DNA of 64,000 nt from Molanna angustata (GCA_963576475.1 OY754978.1:15982718-16046717); one strand, 5' to 3'. Positions 11,180 to 22,939 are shown, counted from the stretch's first letter. Notes: a model not told the origin generated them from the letters alone. Translations and numbers: made by a program.

Positions 11180-11785
11180 AACGTTTATCAAAGAGAAAGT
11201 ATTACATCCACACTATCACTACATGCCTCTCACGGAGTGTGCAGTGTGTACAGAGAAACGAAAGCCTCATCGTGCATCGTCTCATACAAGATCGTCAAGT
11301 TTGGCATTGGCATAATGCTTCTCTACGCCATCGACTGTTGTCATATTTCGGCTATTCAAAGCCCCGGTTCATATCCAGTCAGCCAGTTTACGGCCATCCC
11401 CCCACCGGATATCTCTTCGTTAGGCACTGCTCTACCAGGTTTTGGACAGTCTGGTTAATTGCTCCACATTCACATTCGGAGAATCCTTTTTGCCCCATTT
11501 CCACACGAGGTGATTGCAGCACCCCTTGACCTGTGCGGATTTTGTTTTGAAGACTTTACAAGAACGGTTGTAACCCGGAACCTTCATGGTGGGATCCTGA
11601 ATGATGTTCTTATTTTTCATTGAATCTACGTCTGTCCCTCTCTCTACATGCACTAGGCAGATCGAAGTTTGTTAGGTCTTCTGACCAGATGGGTTTTCTG
11701 GACCGCAGGCGCTGTCTTGGAGGTTGGAAGACATCTTGGAAAGCTTTAATAATGTCGTTTACATCGTTGTACCAACATTTTATTA
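11180..11785 (-). pseudogene. Jockey-superfamily LINE C-terminal remnant
   Basis: On the minus strand from about 11760 down there is a segment with FQPPRQRLRSRKPIW, then KIRTGQG, then KWGKKDSPN, then SECECGAINQTVQ and LVEQC. This matches the RTGxG ... WG ... CxCG...QT..H/N-L...C pattern of the zinc-knuckle tail of jockey/R1-type LINE proteins. At least two frameshifts and several stops are needed to read it, so it is dead. It is cut at its 5' side just before the SINE at 11786. Confidence 0.65.
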
Positions 11786-11970
11786 GATGGGTCGGTGGCA
11801 GAGCGGTTAGCGCGCTGGGCTAATAATCCAGTGGTCGCGAGTTCGAATCCTGCCTCGACCGATTTCGTTCACCTAAGCACAAGCATTTATTTGCTTATTT
11901 AAGGGAACGTAGGAAGATGTATATGTACTTGTTTAAAAAGGACATATTCATTAAAAAAAAAAAAAAAAAA
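11786..11970 (+). mobile_element. tRNA-derived SINE, family B, copy 3
   Basis: The full head (gatgggtcggtggcagagcg), B arm, body and an 18-nt A tail ending at 11970 are present. It inserted at the 5' edge of a LINE remnant. The head spells a convincing tRNA-like fold, but five copies with one shared tail show that it is a SINE. Confidence 0.85.
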
Positions 11971-13065
11971 TCTTGGACAAACATGGATAAATTTTATATT
12001 TTCTTCAATAGATATTCTTCATTTATTTGTTCCAATTGGCAAAACCATGTCAAGGTAGAAAAGACATATTATTTTTAAAATAAAATTATAGGAAATTTAC
12101 TGAGATAATAAAATTATGTATAAAAAGTAAATTCATATTTTTTTCAATAAGATTGATGAGAGGTAACACACAAAGGTCATTTGATGAATAGTTTAGAGAC
12201 AATAGAAATTCAAAGAAACATCAACTTAGGTAAACTGCTTATAAATAACACCAAATTCCCCAATTCTTCTCCATTGTTGTCAATTTTTCCGCTATCCATA
12301 CCTCATTCTTCTATCCAACCAATCACAACAACGTTATAATAATTTACCCCTACCCCACCCTACACCCCACCAATCAACACAACACACTTAGTAGACATAG
12401 AATCTAAGTAACATTATTTAGTTATAATTCATCTGTCAATTGGAGGAGTGCACTCCCGAAACTAGTAGTGTTTAATTATACTCAATAAGTGTTATTTAGC
12501 AAAGTATTTGCATCATTATTATTATTGTCATATTTTTCTATTCAAATATTCAACCACTCATTATTACACCAATGGTAGCTTCTAGTTATTATAGTATTTA
12601 ATTTTATTTTAGAAAAATATATACATGTTTGAAGGGATAATTCAATTGCTGGATAAAATTTTGAATTCTCTTTGCATTGATAGTCGTGATTTTAATTGGT
12701 GCTGATATAAAAATAACAATGACTCGTTTCATAGACTGATTGGTTTCCAAGCAATTTGCTCACTGACAAGTTAGAAATTGCTCTCTGCTATTAAAATGAA
12801 TTAATAAATCGAATTCAGTATTAAACGTTTCAATGTCGTTAATTTAACATTAATTAGTAAGTTACCTTTGCGAGTTAGCGAGCCGTTTACTAACTGTTGA
12901 TTTACTTCTTAACTGAGAATACTTATTTGTAATTTTAACTCATAACAAGTTGACGATCAAAGAAACACGAATTTCTTTTGATCGCACAATACAATTTGAG
13001 GCGACATTGAAAATCAGAAGAAAATATTTATTTATTTATCTGTTTATTTAATTATTTATTTGATG
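11971..13065. other. A+T-rich stretch, nothing recognised
   Basis: No open frame of note. The C-rich patch at 12345-12370 (ccctaccccaccctacacccc) is low complexity. Confidence 0.4.
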
Positions 13066-13175
13066 AAGCGGTGATAGCCCAGCGGTTAGGTCGTATTTAT
13101 TTATTTCTTTATTTATTTATTCATTCATTCATTCATTCATTAATTTATTTATTTATTTATTTATTTATTTATTTT
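13066..13175. repeat. SINE-D head stub followed by (TTTA)n
   Basis: gcggtgatagcccagcggttaggtcg at about 13071-13096 is the first part of the SINE-D head. It is interrupted at once by an impure tttatttattcattc microsatellite running to about 13175. The stub ends inside the tRNA-like part, so it may be a very short retroposed product or one eroded by microsatellite growth. Confidence 0.6.
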
Positions 13176-13393
13176 ATTTAATATTACCTCTATAGCAACT
13201 AATAGGTATTATGTCAAATATTTAGTTAACATGCACCCAATAACAAGTTGCCAAATTCTGGAGACTTACGATTTTAATCGTCTCACAGATCCAGACTGGA
13301 AACACAATTAAAAACTGTGTCTCCACCGGAAATCGAACCCAGGACCATTGGATCAGCAGCCAGATACCCAACCAACTGAACCACAAATGCCGA
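13176..13393 (-). mobile_element. tRNA-derived SINE, family C, copy 1
   Basis: Minus-strand head tcggcatttgtggttcagttgg (A box), B arm ggttcgatttccgg, then cagtctggatctgtgag and cttgttattgggtgcatgtta, ending in A/T-rich sequence beside the (TTTA)n. The same organisation is seen at 40659-40885 and 46704-46912. Confidence 0.8.
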
Positions 13394-14639
13394 ATATTGC
13401 ACCTACTTGGTAGCGGTTTTCTTCTTTCATATCGGCAGGTCTTAAAGGAAGGCATCCACTATCACATTTACATTAAAATTTGCAAATATAATTTGATTAT
13501 ATGGTATGGAGTATTAAAGGTATGAGGAAAAATCATGCTCCTTCCATTCAAACAATTAATTTACAAAAAAACTATCAAAGAGAGTAATTTAAAACTTCAA
13601 AAATACGTCAATCTTTGAAGTTTGAAGTAAATCAATACCTATAAAGCAACAACAACATTTTGTCAACATGGAAATATAAAAGAACCTGACTGACTTTCAT
13701 TGAAAATTAAAACTAATAAGAATACGTAAATGCATATTTGAAACCACACATGGTTTTGAATGTAGGTTCTTGTAATAAATTTAAGAAATTCCGCTGTGTA
13801 TACCCGAGGCACTATATTTTACGTATAAAAGTATAATAATACATATAATATATATATTAAAGATGTGTTTCTATGTATTATGAATCTTCTAGAAGTACGG
13901 TGATGGTGATAATGTACGATTCCAACATTTTTCCTGCAATTTGCTTGAAAATTTCCATCCATAATGCATCACACGATCGGTCGGTACATAATGTACCTAC
14001 AAAATATGCCGGTGAAATGGTATAATATTTTCATATTGCATTTATTAAAATCCGTCGAAGCGAAAACCCCTTGAAATTATTGGTAGCTTCAACAAAAACA
14101 TTATTTACATCCAGGTACACAGGATGGTATATCTGGTTTGTAACACTGGAATTGTTAAACATTATGTTATAGTACTTATTACCATATAATAGTACTACGT
14201 TATGATTAATACATAATAATATATTTTTATTTTCTTACAAACTTATGGTTTTTCAATATTTTCAATCTAAGGAAATGAATAAAAACAAGTGTTCTTAGAA
14301 TAAATGCATTCATATTTGCTGTTGGGTGGTTTGTGTGATCACCATGTTTATACGCTTGGATTATTTTATTTTAACTATTCAATATAGTTCTCATATTGTT
14401 TATTTTTAAGAAAACAGCTAAAGTGGTGATCGTTTTGTTTTTGCCTAATGTCATACCTAGTACCAAGTATAACGTTCAGTTGCCTATAGTTTTATTTCCT
14501 GCAGAAAAAATAAATACACTGTAGTTTTACTTAATTTTTGCTTCTTGGAAACACTTATTAGTTGGATGAGAAATTGTCGTTCGGTAATAGATCATAATCT
14601 AAGGTCACTATGACTACAGAAAATAAGGATATTGTATTT
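13394..14639. other. A+T-rich stretch, nothing recognised
   Basis: No coding frame, RNA or repeat family recognised. Confidence 0.4.
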
Positions 14640-14679
14640 AACAACAAATATACATACATACATACATACATACATACCA

Positions 14680-15093
14680 TCACGCCATATCCCTTACGGG
14701 GTAAGCAGAGAGAACCAAGCGCCATAATCCTCTATTTTTGCATACATTCCTAGCTTCCTTTACATCCATACATCGTCTCATACATGCTCGTCGATTATTC
14801 AAGCTTCTAATATTTCCTTCATTCAAAATATCATTCACATGGTCATGCCATCCCTTTCTGGGGCGGCCTCTACTATTCACTCCATCTCTTACACCCATGT
14901 ATATTTTTTTGGTCAGTCGTTTGTCATTCATTCTTTCTATATGTCCAAACCACCTCAAAGCATTCACTTTCATTTTACATATAATATCCTTCTTTATCTT
15001 GCATTCTCTCCTTATGTCCTCATTTTTTATTCTATCATATATCGTTCTATTACGCTGACAACATGGTTCCCTATTCATAAGGGGGTGAAACAA
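14680..15093 (-). pseudogene. LINE C-terminal domain (3' half of twin-primed copy)
   Basis: This frame covers the region after the reverse transcriptase: NRTIYDRIKNEDIRREC, then VNALRWFGHIERMND, RLTKKIYMGV, RGRPRKGWHDHV, NNRRACMRRCMDV and a final segment ending at the stop before the TATG tail. Order and spacing match the C-terminus of endonuclease-RT LINEs common in Lepidoptera. The first roughly 10 codons (to about 15061) are junction sequence and not element protein. Related scraps lie at 16712 and 21890. It is not a host gene. Confidence 0.85.
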
Positions 15094-15682
15094 GGCTGCG
15101 TATTATCCCCATGGCTGTTCAATCTCTATATTGATCACTGCGTAAGAGCACTAAAGAATGAAAATATAGGCCTGACACTAAATACTGTAAATGTACGTGA
15201 TCTGATGTATGCAGATGATAAAGTAGTGATTGCTGAGTGTGCAGGATGAGTTACAGTATTTAGTGAATAAAGTGTATGAAGGATTCTTGCAGAATGGACT
15301 GAGAATGAATGTGAGTAAATCTAAGATATTGGTATTCGAAAAAACTGAAAGTATGACTCCGTGTAGAATAAAAGTAGAGAACGAATGTCTAGAACAAGTA
15401 GAGGAATATTTGTACTTGGGGAGTATGTTTGAAAGGAATGGAAGACCTGATAAAGACATTGAAAGAAGAGTAATGGCAGGTAACAGAATAAACGGAGCTC
15501 TCAGACCAGTAATGTCTGATCCAAGCATCTCAAAGGAAGCCAAAATTGCCGTACATGATGCAATTGTAGTGCCCACTTTGATGTATGCCAGTGAAACATG
15601 GACGTGGCAAAAGACGCATGAAAGTAGAATAAATGCTGTGGAAATGAGATCACTAAGAAGAGTATGTAATAGAACGATATAA
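15078..15682 (+). pseudogene. LINE reverse-transcriptase palm and thumb (inverted 5' half)
   Basis: RT motif B (GVKQGCVLSPWLFNLYID) lies at about 15082-15135 and motif C with the catalytic pair (LMYADD) at about 15203-15220. One frameshift near 15240 moves reading to a second frame with LRMNVSKSKILVF, a YLYLGSMF phrase, TLMYASETW and VEMRSLRRVCNRTI. The N-terminal endonuclease and RT motif A are missing (5' truncated). The YADD pair is intact, so the single frameshift and the inversion are the visible breaks. Confidence 0.88.
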
Positions 15683-15691
15683 CAACAAATA

Positions 15692-16711
15692 AAGAAACAA
15701 AAATATCCATATAAGGTGGCGAATATTGAATGTATCCTAAAAGTAAATGTAGTTCATTTCATTACTTAAACCATGTTTAAAGTTTTAATTATTCATCCCA
15801 CAAGCTCCGTTTAAAGCTTAGCTCGAGGCAATCTATGTAAAAACATACAATCCGAATCCAAGATTTGTATGGTCGTACAAAGATTATTATTATAAACCTA
15901 CCAATTTTGTAGCTAAAACATAACCAATATAGGTTTACACAGTATCCACCTTATACATAATATAACCTTTGAAAGTTCCTAAATGATAATTCCCACGAGA
16001 GTTCATTAGTTTATTTGATATGTTATCTTGAAGTCGTATTGTTTTACCTCAAATAGGTCCTATTTGATTTACAATCCAAGACTTAGGAAGGAACATTCAT
16101 AAAAATATTTTCAAGAAAATTAAAACCTTAATAAAGACAACTATTTAAATTGGATTTTCTTTGAAGCACAACTTAATCTGAAAAAATGAATTGTACATTG
16201 TACAGCCAAGTAGTTCAATTAGCTTACTGTTTTAATATAAATAAACCATAGATAGAGCTGTTTATTTTTCTATACAAAAATAACGGTTATTATTTTTTCA
16301 ATGATAGTAAAAAAATTTAAATTCTATTAGTTTCTGTAAAAATGAGTTCATTACTTTTTGTAGGAGGATGTATTGATGCGGTCCAAAAATCCATTTAGAG
16401 ATTGTCAACCTTTTAATTATTACATTTTTTCTCTAAAAACCTAAACTAATAATTTATAATATGCAAAATTAATCACGAAGGTAGTGTAAATTTGATTTTA
16501 AGCTACAACCTATTAACTTTCAATTATTAAATATGTTTCACTTTTTAAAGAGATCTTCTCGAAAGTTGATTTTTTGATCAGAATAAACCAAAAATAATTA
16601 TCTGATTATGTACATTTTTCTCATTTTACGTGATTTCTTTTCCATATACCTACTTGACTATTTCATAACCTGTACTGAAATTACGAAATCGGTTTTTAAA
16701 TGTGATCAATA
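15692..16711. other. A+T-rich stretch, nothing recognised
   Basis: No coding frame or repeat recognised. Confidence 0.4.
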
Positions 16712-16915
16712 AAAAGAGTATGTAATAGAATGATATATGAACCAAAAATAAATAAGGACACAAGGAGAGAATGCAAGATAAAGAAGCATATTATAAGTAA
16801 AATGCAAGTGGATGCCATGAGGTTGAATAGTTTGGACATATTGAAAAAACGACTGACAAAAAAAAATCCTTTAGGTGGTTTGGGCATATTGAAAGAATGA
16901 ACGATGGACGACCAT
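16712..16915 (+). pseudogene. LINE C-terminal scrap, same family as 14640-15691
   Basis: It encodes RRVCNRMIYEPK, INKDTRRECKIKKH and KMQVDAMR, collinear with the twin-primed copy. After a scrambled RLTKK segment, the phrase for RWFGHIERMND occurs again (aggtggtttgggcatattg, 16872-16890), although a decayed version (aggttgaatagtttggacatattg) has already been passed at about 16819. An internal jump or duplication therefore exists. Neither a tail nor a target duplication is clear. Confidence 0.75.
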
Positions 16916-17009
16916 TTTCAGGAGAAACGCCTTTTTTGTCCTACATAAGAAATTAGAAGTTTGGAAGAAATTGTTAATAATCCCGCTTGTGTCAAACATA
17001 TAAATAATA

Positions 17010-18180
17010 TGTATGGATGCTCAATCGGATGGCGCTACAGCCCGAATCGATCCTTGTCCTCCTGTAACTTTTGCTTCCAACTCATTCTGTCCTCGGTTGC
17101 CGTCCTCCAGCCTGTCACGTGACGGAGCTGCTCTGCATCCCTCCTGACCTCATCCTCCCAATTCAGCCTGGGTATTCCCATTCGTCTTCTTCCACCTCGG
17201 TGTCCGTTCAGTATTCTTTTGGGGACGCGTGATTATGGCATTCTTTCTTCGTGTCCAGGCCATCTCAAACTAAGCAGTTTTAAATGCGTTGACTTTTCTT
17301 TGATTTGGTTGCATCCTTGTTTATTTTTCTTTCTTTGGTGTTGTTCCGGTGGTGAAAGGATTAGCCGGCATTCAGCCGTTTCCAGGGGGCGCCCGATTGC
17401 TTTTTAAAGTTGTTTCTATATGCAATCTTCGTGGAGGCTCCTTTCTTGCTGCCCATTTAATACTGACTAGACACCCCATGCATGGATCTCAGACGCGTCA
17501 GTGTAGATTTAAGTCAAGGAAGAGTTTTCTGGAGTCGACTTCTCCTGTAGTCGAACCACCCGGGGCCCGACGTCTGTCATTGTGGCGTGCAGAGAGTGCC
17601 AGTCCCACACACTTACCTCCAGCAGAGGAGATGTCAGTGGGACACAACTTACCATATGCAATATGGAGGGCACTCAACAGACTAAGAACATACGTCACCC
17701 GCTGCTACAGTAACCTCAAAAAATGAGGCTACAGAGAGGAAGATACTTGTTAGTGTGGCACTGTGCAGGACAACTCGCACCTTCTCTCATGCCCCTTGAT
17801 TGGAGTTACATGTACACATGAAGACACCGTGACAGCGAAGGAAAGCGGCATAAGGGTGGCCGAACACTGGAGTTTTCTAATTTGATGGTGTTCCGGACTC
17901 GTAAATTAATTAATTAATGCGTTGAGATCCTTGGAGCCTGATATATTTCGTACAGCTCGTCATTTGTACGAATACACCATTGGTTTCCCTCTTTTACCGG
18001 TCCATAGATTCGACGGAGGATCTTTCTTTCAAAAATATCCAGCATCTCGGCCATCCTTACTGTCAGTGTCAGCGCCTCACAACCATATGCTAGTACAGTA
18101 CGTATGACTGTTTTGTAGATGGTAATTTTGGTTTTCCTGTGGACGCTACGTGACTTTTAAACACTGGCAGCAAGGAAAAA
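17010..18180 (-). pseudogene. RTE-like LINE 3' end, split by another LINE
   Basis: On the minus strand, 18170 to 17926 encodes IYKTVIRTVLAYGCEAL, MLDIFERKILRRIYGPVKE and IRTNDELYEIYQAPR. After the 17293-17915 insertion and one copy of its target duplication are skipped, the same frame resumes with LRWPGHEERMP, one stop, GGRRRMGIPRLNWEDEV and a W-rich tail ending at a stop at 17035-17037. Apart from one in-frame stop the tail is open, so decay is modest. A related 3' tail, including the shared gatggcgctacagccc just past the stop, lies at 49490-49640. Confidence 0.88.
17293..17915 (+). mobile_element. Jockey-superfamily LINE tail inserted in the RTE-like LINE
   Basis: It is flanked by 10-bp direct repeats aatgcgttga at 17283-17292 and 17916-17925. 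The frame at about 17500-17740 reads PPAEEMSVGHNLPYAIWRALNRLRT; after an in-frame stop it continues to a C-x-C-G...HLLSCPL zinc-knuckle pattern at about 17750-17795, the usual end of jockey/R1-type LINE ORF2. Only the last part of ORF2 is recognisable. The insert ends in taaattaattaatt instead of a long A tail. Its arrival post-dates the RTE-like LINE. Confidence 0.85.
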
Positions 18181-18289
18181 TACCTATTATTTGTGTATAC
18201 CTACACGTTATATACATACCTTAATATTATCACCTCATTTTATTAAACAATATTATTTTTTTCAAAGATAAAGATTCTTTAGTCACCTT

Positions 18290-18545
18290 GTTCTCGCCTT
18301 CCTTATTCCACGTTCCTATTTCTCTGGATGCCATGTTGGATGTTCTGCAGCCAGATGAGGTCGTGTGGTTCTTGGTATTGAATCAATAAGATGTCAAAGG
18401 CAAATTAATTATTGTCTAATTTTGGCGCGTTTCTTGGACGCGAATAGTTGGAAAGTTTATCAGCAAACCTGATATTGATGGCGTGCAAATATGCCGCTCC
18501 CCACGATGAATCGGAATTCCTGCGGAGCTCGAGGCGTCTGCCCAA
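18290..18545 (-). other. Possible LINE 5' region (weak)
   Basis: A less A+T-rich patch. On the minus strand a frame opens MASREIGTWNKEGEN near 18330, which resembles the IGTWNVRT start of RTE-like endonucleases, preceded by roughly 200 bp of mixed composition. Only a few residues support this and the match then fails. It could equally be chance or another element's leader. Confidence 0.25.
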
Positions 18546-20343
18546 CTTGTGACTAAAATTTCCCAACAATTATTATTAATTGCCAACTTTCGGATTGTTC
18601 CGAAGAAGAGCCATTCGTCAATACAGAATAGTGTTCCAGGTTTCTTTATATCGACAAACTATTGCCATTGTTTTTGTATTTATTTTATTTATATAGGAGA
18701 AAGTCTCTAGACAAACTTAACACGTAATATTTTTTGATCAATGGTGAAACAATATTTTTTTATCAATTATATGTTTGTCATTGAATAGATAATTTTATAT
18801 TGTTTATCAGTATTGAGATGATTCTTTTAAACATCGTTTCACAGTTTGGGTTTGCGATGATTTGATATTAAATTTTTGTTTTTAATACTTTTTTCAAGCT
18901 TGATACGTGTATTCCAACTATTTTCTTATTTTGAATAATACTCAAATAATGAATCTCTTAAATTTAACAAGACCTACTGTAAAAAGATCGAAAATAACCA
19001 ATTTACTTTATATATATTATAAATATAATAAACATGAGTTTATAAAGAAATGGTTTGACAACAATGGAAGGGTATACGAACACAATACACATCTCTTACG
19101 TTTTCACTCTCCAAAATCGTCTCTCTGTTATATAGGGAGCAGTCGTATATATAAAATATAATATATCATTATTTCAAGTTTTTACTGTGTACTTTCAAAA
19201 TAATTAACACAAAATTCACTTTAATGCAGTTTACTATGAAAAAAAGATAAAGTTAGTTGAAAAGAGTTTAATATTAAAGAAATACCGACTTGAAAATTAT
19301 AACATCTGCTTATTTATTAATTAAAAAACATGTTTGAATTTAATATTTTTCAGTGTGACCATTTTCTTTCACGCTCAAAGCGGAAGTTCGAATTTTAATC
19401 GACTAATTTCGCTTCTGTTTGTAATTTAAGAAATCAATAAGTTCGGAATCGTCCGTTCAGATTGGTCTAACTGCGGTGTAAAATTGCCAAGATGGAATAA
19501 ATTATGCAAATATCCTTAATATAAAGGATTGAAAAATTAATATTCATAAAGGACGATTTTAAATGTCGATATTTCATTCGATTCTACGCAGTTCCACCTG
19601 GATTTAAACCGAAGAATATAATTTGCCTTGGCTATTAAAAATGACTACAGCTTTGCATATTTAAATAACTTCAATGCTTTATTAAGTTTGTCAATTTATT
19701 TGACTCGTTTGAAATATTATAGTTCAACGTTGCGGAATTTAATTCACATTTATTATTTAAATAAATGCACCGAATTTAAAAAAAATTATTCAAAATAAAC
19801 ATTTAAATATTATTCTACAGCAAATCATATTATTTTGATCTATGGCATTTAAATAGGTAAGAGGTTTAACATAATAATATGTACCAATGAACGTACACAT
19901 TGTTGTCAAAGAGGTGATATTTTGTATGTAAGTTTTCTACCGATATTAAATGCAAGTGATTTTAAGTGGAGAGAAACGAATAAGGAATTAAATTCAAGGA
20001 ATCAGGTATCATGACATGTGAAGAGTATAGAGACAGTGAATGTTTCATTTTTATGTGCACTGAAAATCAATATTCATTGTTATCATATATCCTAATCTAC
20101 ATCTCATTATATTTACGACTAGTTTTGTTTTTTGGTTACAAAAGGAATATTTTTTTTATAATTTCACAATTAAATTGTTTTATTGATTTTAGTGATTTTT
20201 TGTAGTTCACAGTTCTTTGCGACGATTGAAAAATCCTATAGTTAGGTATAACAGCATTTTTTATAATCTAGATAAAGACATTTTTCCTATAGTTTATGCA
20301 TATCATTATATTGCAATCTTGAGCATATCTTTAGTTTGCAATT
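18546..20343. other. A+T-rich stretch, no gene recognised
   Basis: The open frames at 18907-19161 and 20011-20205 are A+T-driven with no domain. No repeat family recognised. Confidence 0.4.
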
Positions 20344-20660
20344 ACTAGAACACAGACGCAAGGTCGGTATTCTAAATTTATTCTATACATAGATACACTG
20401 GAGATGCTCAGAATAACTTTCATTCCTGGTCCAAAATAGAGTCTCTCATTTTACTCAATCTCAACACCCGTTCACAGTAAACCTTCTCAAACTCTTTTAT
20501 CAACACAGCAGGACAGATGCAGAACGATCTTCCGAATTCAATGTTTCCACCTTCTAACAACCCGGTTTTTTTTTTAATTAAATTAATATTTTCCTGGGTA
20601 GATTGCAAACCCTCCCCAACGCAGATCCTAAAAGCTGTTGTTCCCATGTTCAAAAAAAAA
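20344..20660 (+). pseudogene. CR1/jockey-like LINE C-terminal scrap
   Basis: Collinear with 61571-61973, the tail of the intact-looking LINE. It shares tagaacacagacgc, ggtcggtatt, ctcaatctcaacacccgttcacagt, acgatcttccgaattc and tagattgcaaaccctccccaacgc, and ends in an A run at about 20651-20659. Many substitutions, small deletions and a T-run expansion have destroyed the frame. It is an older, more truncated member of the same family. The minus-strand 77-codon frame is a shadow. Confidence 0.85.
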
Positions 20661-20665
20661 TCAGA

Positions 20666-21010
20666 CTAAGAAAATTGTTGATTTATATTAAGATTTAAAA
20701 AAAATAAGTCAGTCATGTTATAATGGTTACGAATGTTCAACGAAGTCAAATAGGTACTTAAAAGATCAAGAATTACAACCGTAATGAAACAAGAACAGTA
20801 AAATGATTTTAGTACTCTGTCACGTAATTGTATCTCCACATGTCTTTGATTTAAATGCCAAACGAAGTACATAATTAGGAATATTTTATAATACCTCTCT
20901 AGTTGTCTTACATTAATCTCAAAGTCTCTTTGAGCAGGCAGGTATGTACAATTTACACACACCAACACCAACCTCCCCAAGATCGTGAACAACGAACGAT
21001 TCAACATCAA
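20666..21010 (-). other. 114-codon open frame, possible LINE endonuclease shard
   Basis: The frame begins NRSLFTILGRLVLVCVNC and has TYLPAQRDFEINVRQLERYY. A hydrophobic strand followed by YxPxxxxxE/xxxxLERY is reminiscent of the middle of a jockey-type AP endonuclease, but no catalytic motif is visible. The rest is A+T-rich and featureless. It lies directly against the A tail of the LINE scrap at 20344-20660 (opposite strand). I would not call it a host gene. Confidence 0.25.
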
Positions 21011-21617
21011 CTGACTTGGCTTTAATATCGCACGAAATTAACGTGCGAAGCGATACTCGGTTAATTGCATATCCAAAGGCAAGTTTGATTGCGGTGCTGA
21101 GAGGGAAGGGGACTGAGAGAGTCAGAGAGTCCCTAAGGGGCCGGTCTATGGGACTATCGTAAATACACTAGAATAGGGTGGTGCTTGAATATTCATGTAC
21201 ATTATGCAAGGACGGTCGTTTCGTGTGAACTTTATGGGAGTTGGAACATTTCATTTCATTATATCTCGCCCTTGCCACGGGAGCGTACACAAGAGCACTA
21301 GACACTCGTGACGAAATAGAATACCTAGCCAATAATCTCAGAGATGACAGTACTTTATTAATCACGACATAGCACTGACAAGGACGGGAAATATTGAGTC
21401 TCAATAAATGTTTGTTTCAGTTCTTTGAAACGATGTACATTTATATAACTTTCTGTACGTATAATTTGTATAGTGGCGGGCTTATTGTTAAACGGCAACT
21501 TTTATTAACCAACTAGAATTAATATACCTATGAAGCAAACCTCCCTCTCTGGCGTCTTACCCCCTCATTCAATGATTCCCTGTCAAGACTCAATAGCATC
21601 GATTATCCAAATGGACG
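21011..21617. other. Stretch without recognised gene
   Basis: Composition is more balanced than its surroundings at 21050-21330. A 78-codon frame at 21168-21404 (-) has no domain I recognise. No repeat copy was identified. Confidence 0.35.
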
Positions 21618-21820
21618 TTTTTTTTTTATTTTATTTTTTTTTATAAAAAATTGAATATGTTCTTGTTAAAAAAGTACATATATATCTTTCTACGTTCCCT
21701 AAAATAAGCAAATAAATGCTTGTGCTATAGTAGGTGAACGAAATCGGTCGAGGCAGGATTCGAACTCGCGACCACTGGATTACTAGCCCAGCGCGCTAAC
21801 CGCACTGCCATCGACCCATC
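21618..21820 (-). mobile_element. tRNA-derived SINE, family B, copy 4
   Basis: Minus-strand head gatgggtcgatggcagtgcgg, B arm ggtcgcgagttcgaatcc and the standard body, with a long impure A tail (plus-strand T/A run 21618-21650). Its tail is longer than in the other copies and mixed with T. Confidence 0.85.
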
Positions 21821-21879
21821 TATACTGGGACATGTTCAATATTATCCCATAAGTCCATCCTAATTTCTATTCCTTCCAA

Positions 21880-22085
21880 ACCAAAATGGAGGAATAGCTG
21901 ACAAACAGAATTGACAAGGCTGAAAGATGAAGAACAATATAATAAGTATTAATAGTAGAAGAGCATGCATGACGCATGAATGGATGTACATAAGTGAGCG
22001 AGAAACATATTTGATGATAGAAAACTATGGTGCTTCGTTTTCTCTATCTACCTCAAAGAGAAGACAGCACAATAATGCATGTAAG
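21880..22085 (+). pseudogene. LINE C-terminal scrap, same family as 14640-15691
   Basis: The plus strand reads ISINSRRACM, a degraded DV...E-x-E segment, then DRKLWCFVFSIYLKE, matching the last 50 residues of the twin-primed LINE (NNRRACM ... CKNRGLWRLVLSAYP). It is 5'-truncated and frame-shifted. Confidence 0.6.
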
Positions 22086-22149
22086 ATTTTTCTTCATTTG
22101 CATTTAGTGCTATCTTTCTAGACAGTTGAGTTTTATGTCTATAAATCCA

Positions 22150-22560
22150 TCCAAATATCTATTACTGCTAAACCATGGTTCCATGACAAGGGCATCGCCA
22201 AATGAGACGTGTCAAATATAATATGTCGCATCAGACTAGGACACTGCCTTATCACAGTCACCTTTACAAGATATATGTTAGGGATAACTCTTCGTGCGTT
22301 TGTGGAGAGATGGTCGAGACCCTTGAGCATGTATTTTTGCACTATATGTACTATATAACATGATTTGTACTATATACTTTATATTCCACTACCAATCAAC
22401 ATGTCACTTCTTTTGTCATAAAATTCCTTGCAAATTTATTTCCACATAGAAAAACTTCTTCGCCTTAATCGATTCAATCTATAATGCAATAACCTCAAGT
22501 CTCAAAATAATTTACTTACATTTTTACACTGGCAAAAATCATCCTAATGATTGGATGGAA
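22150..22560 (+). pseudogene. Jockey-superfamily LINE C-terminal remnant
   Basis: The plus-strand frame at about 22200-22345 reads MSHQTRTLPYHSHLYKIYV, then SSCVCGEMVETLEHVFLHY, the C-x-C-G...ETLEH-hydrophobic...C/Y zinc-knuckle tail. The following 200 bp are low-complexity coding-like sequence similar in layout to that after the same motif at 27345-27604. The element is 5'-truncated and decayed. Confidence 0.6.
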
Positions 22561-22939
22561 TGCCACATAAGCTAAAAATAAGATAAGTGTGTTTTTGGTT
22601 ATGAATCTCAGTGTTTACATTTCGGTAGCTAAAAGAGATTTTGTCCGAGTTGTACCTTGCAATTGTCTCTATCCCGTATGAGGCAACTTGTCTAACACAT
22701 AATGTTTATAGATTCTTCTTTTACTGTTAGTGTGCATCTTTTTGTTTTTGTATTTTAATAACAAAACATATATATTATTATCCATGCTTCATCTTATTTT
22801 TTTAGGATTCTGAAAAGATTGTCTTGGTTTCGAAAAACGAATTGGTTTCAATGCGAACATCTTCTTCGCCTGGGCAAACAAATTACTCTCCATACAAGTC
22901 ATCGACTAAGCTCTAACAATATGGAGTGATAGAAGTGGA
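22561..22939. other. A+T-rich stretch, nothing recognised
   Basis: No recognisable feature. Confidence 0.4.

Larger units (their letters stand above)
14640..15691 (-). mobile_element. LINE insertion with inverted 5' segment (twin priming)
   Basis: A single retrotransposition event bounded by perfect 11-bp target duplications, aacaacaaata, at 14640-14650 and 15681-15691. The 3' half of the element lies on the minus strand (about 15060 down to a (TATG)n tail at 14651-14677). The 5' half is inverted and reads on the plus strand (about 15078-15680). The inverted half ends at the CNRTI codons, exactly where the 3' half begins (RNRTIYDR). That arrangement is the signature of twin priming during target-primed reverse transcription. 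Confidence 0.92.

Noticed and set aside
17498..17698. Minus-strand frame across the jockey-type LINE tail
   Set aside because: Shadow of the plus-strand LINE frame.
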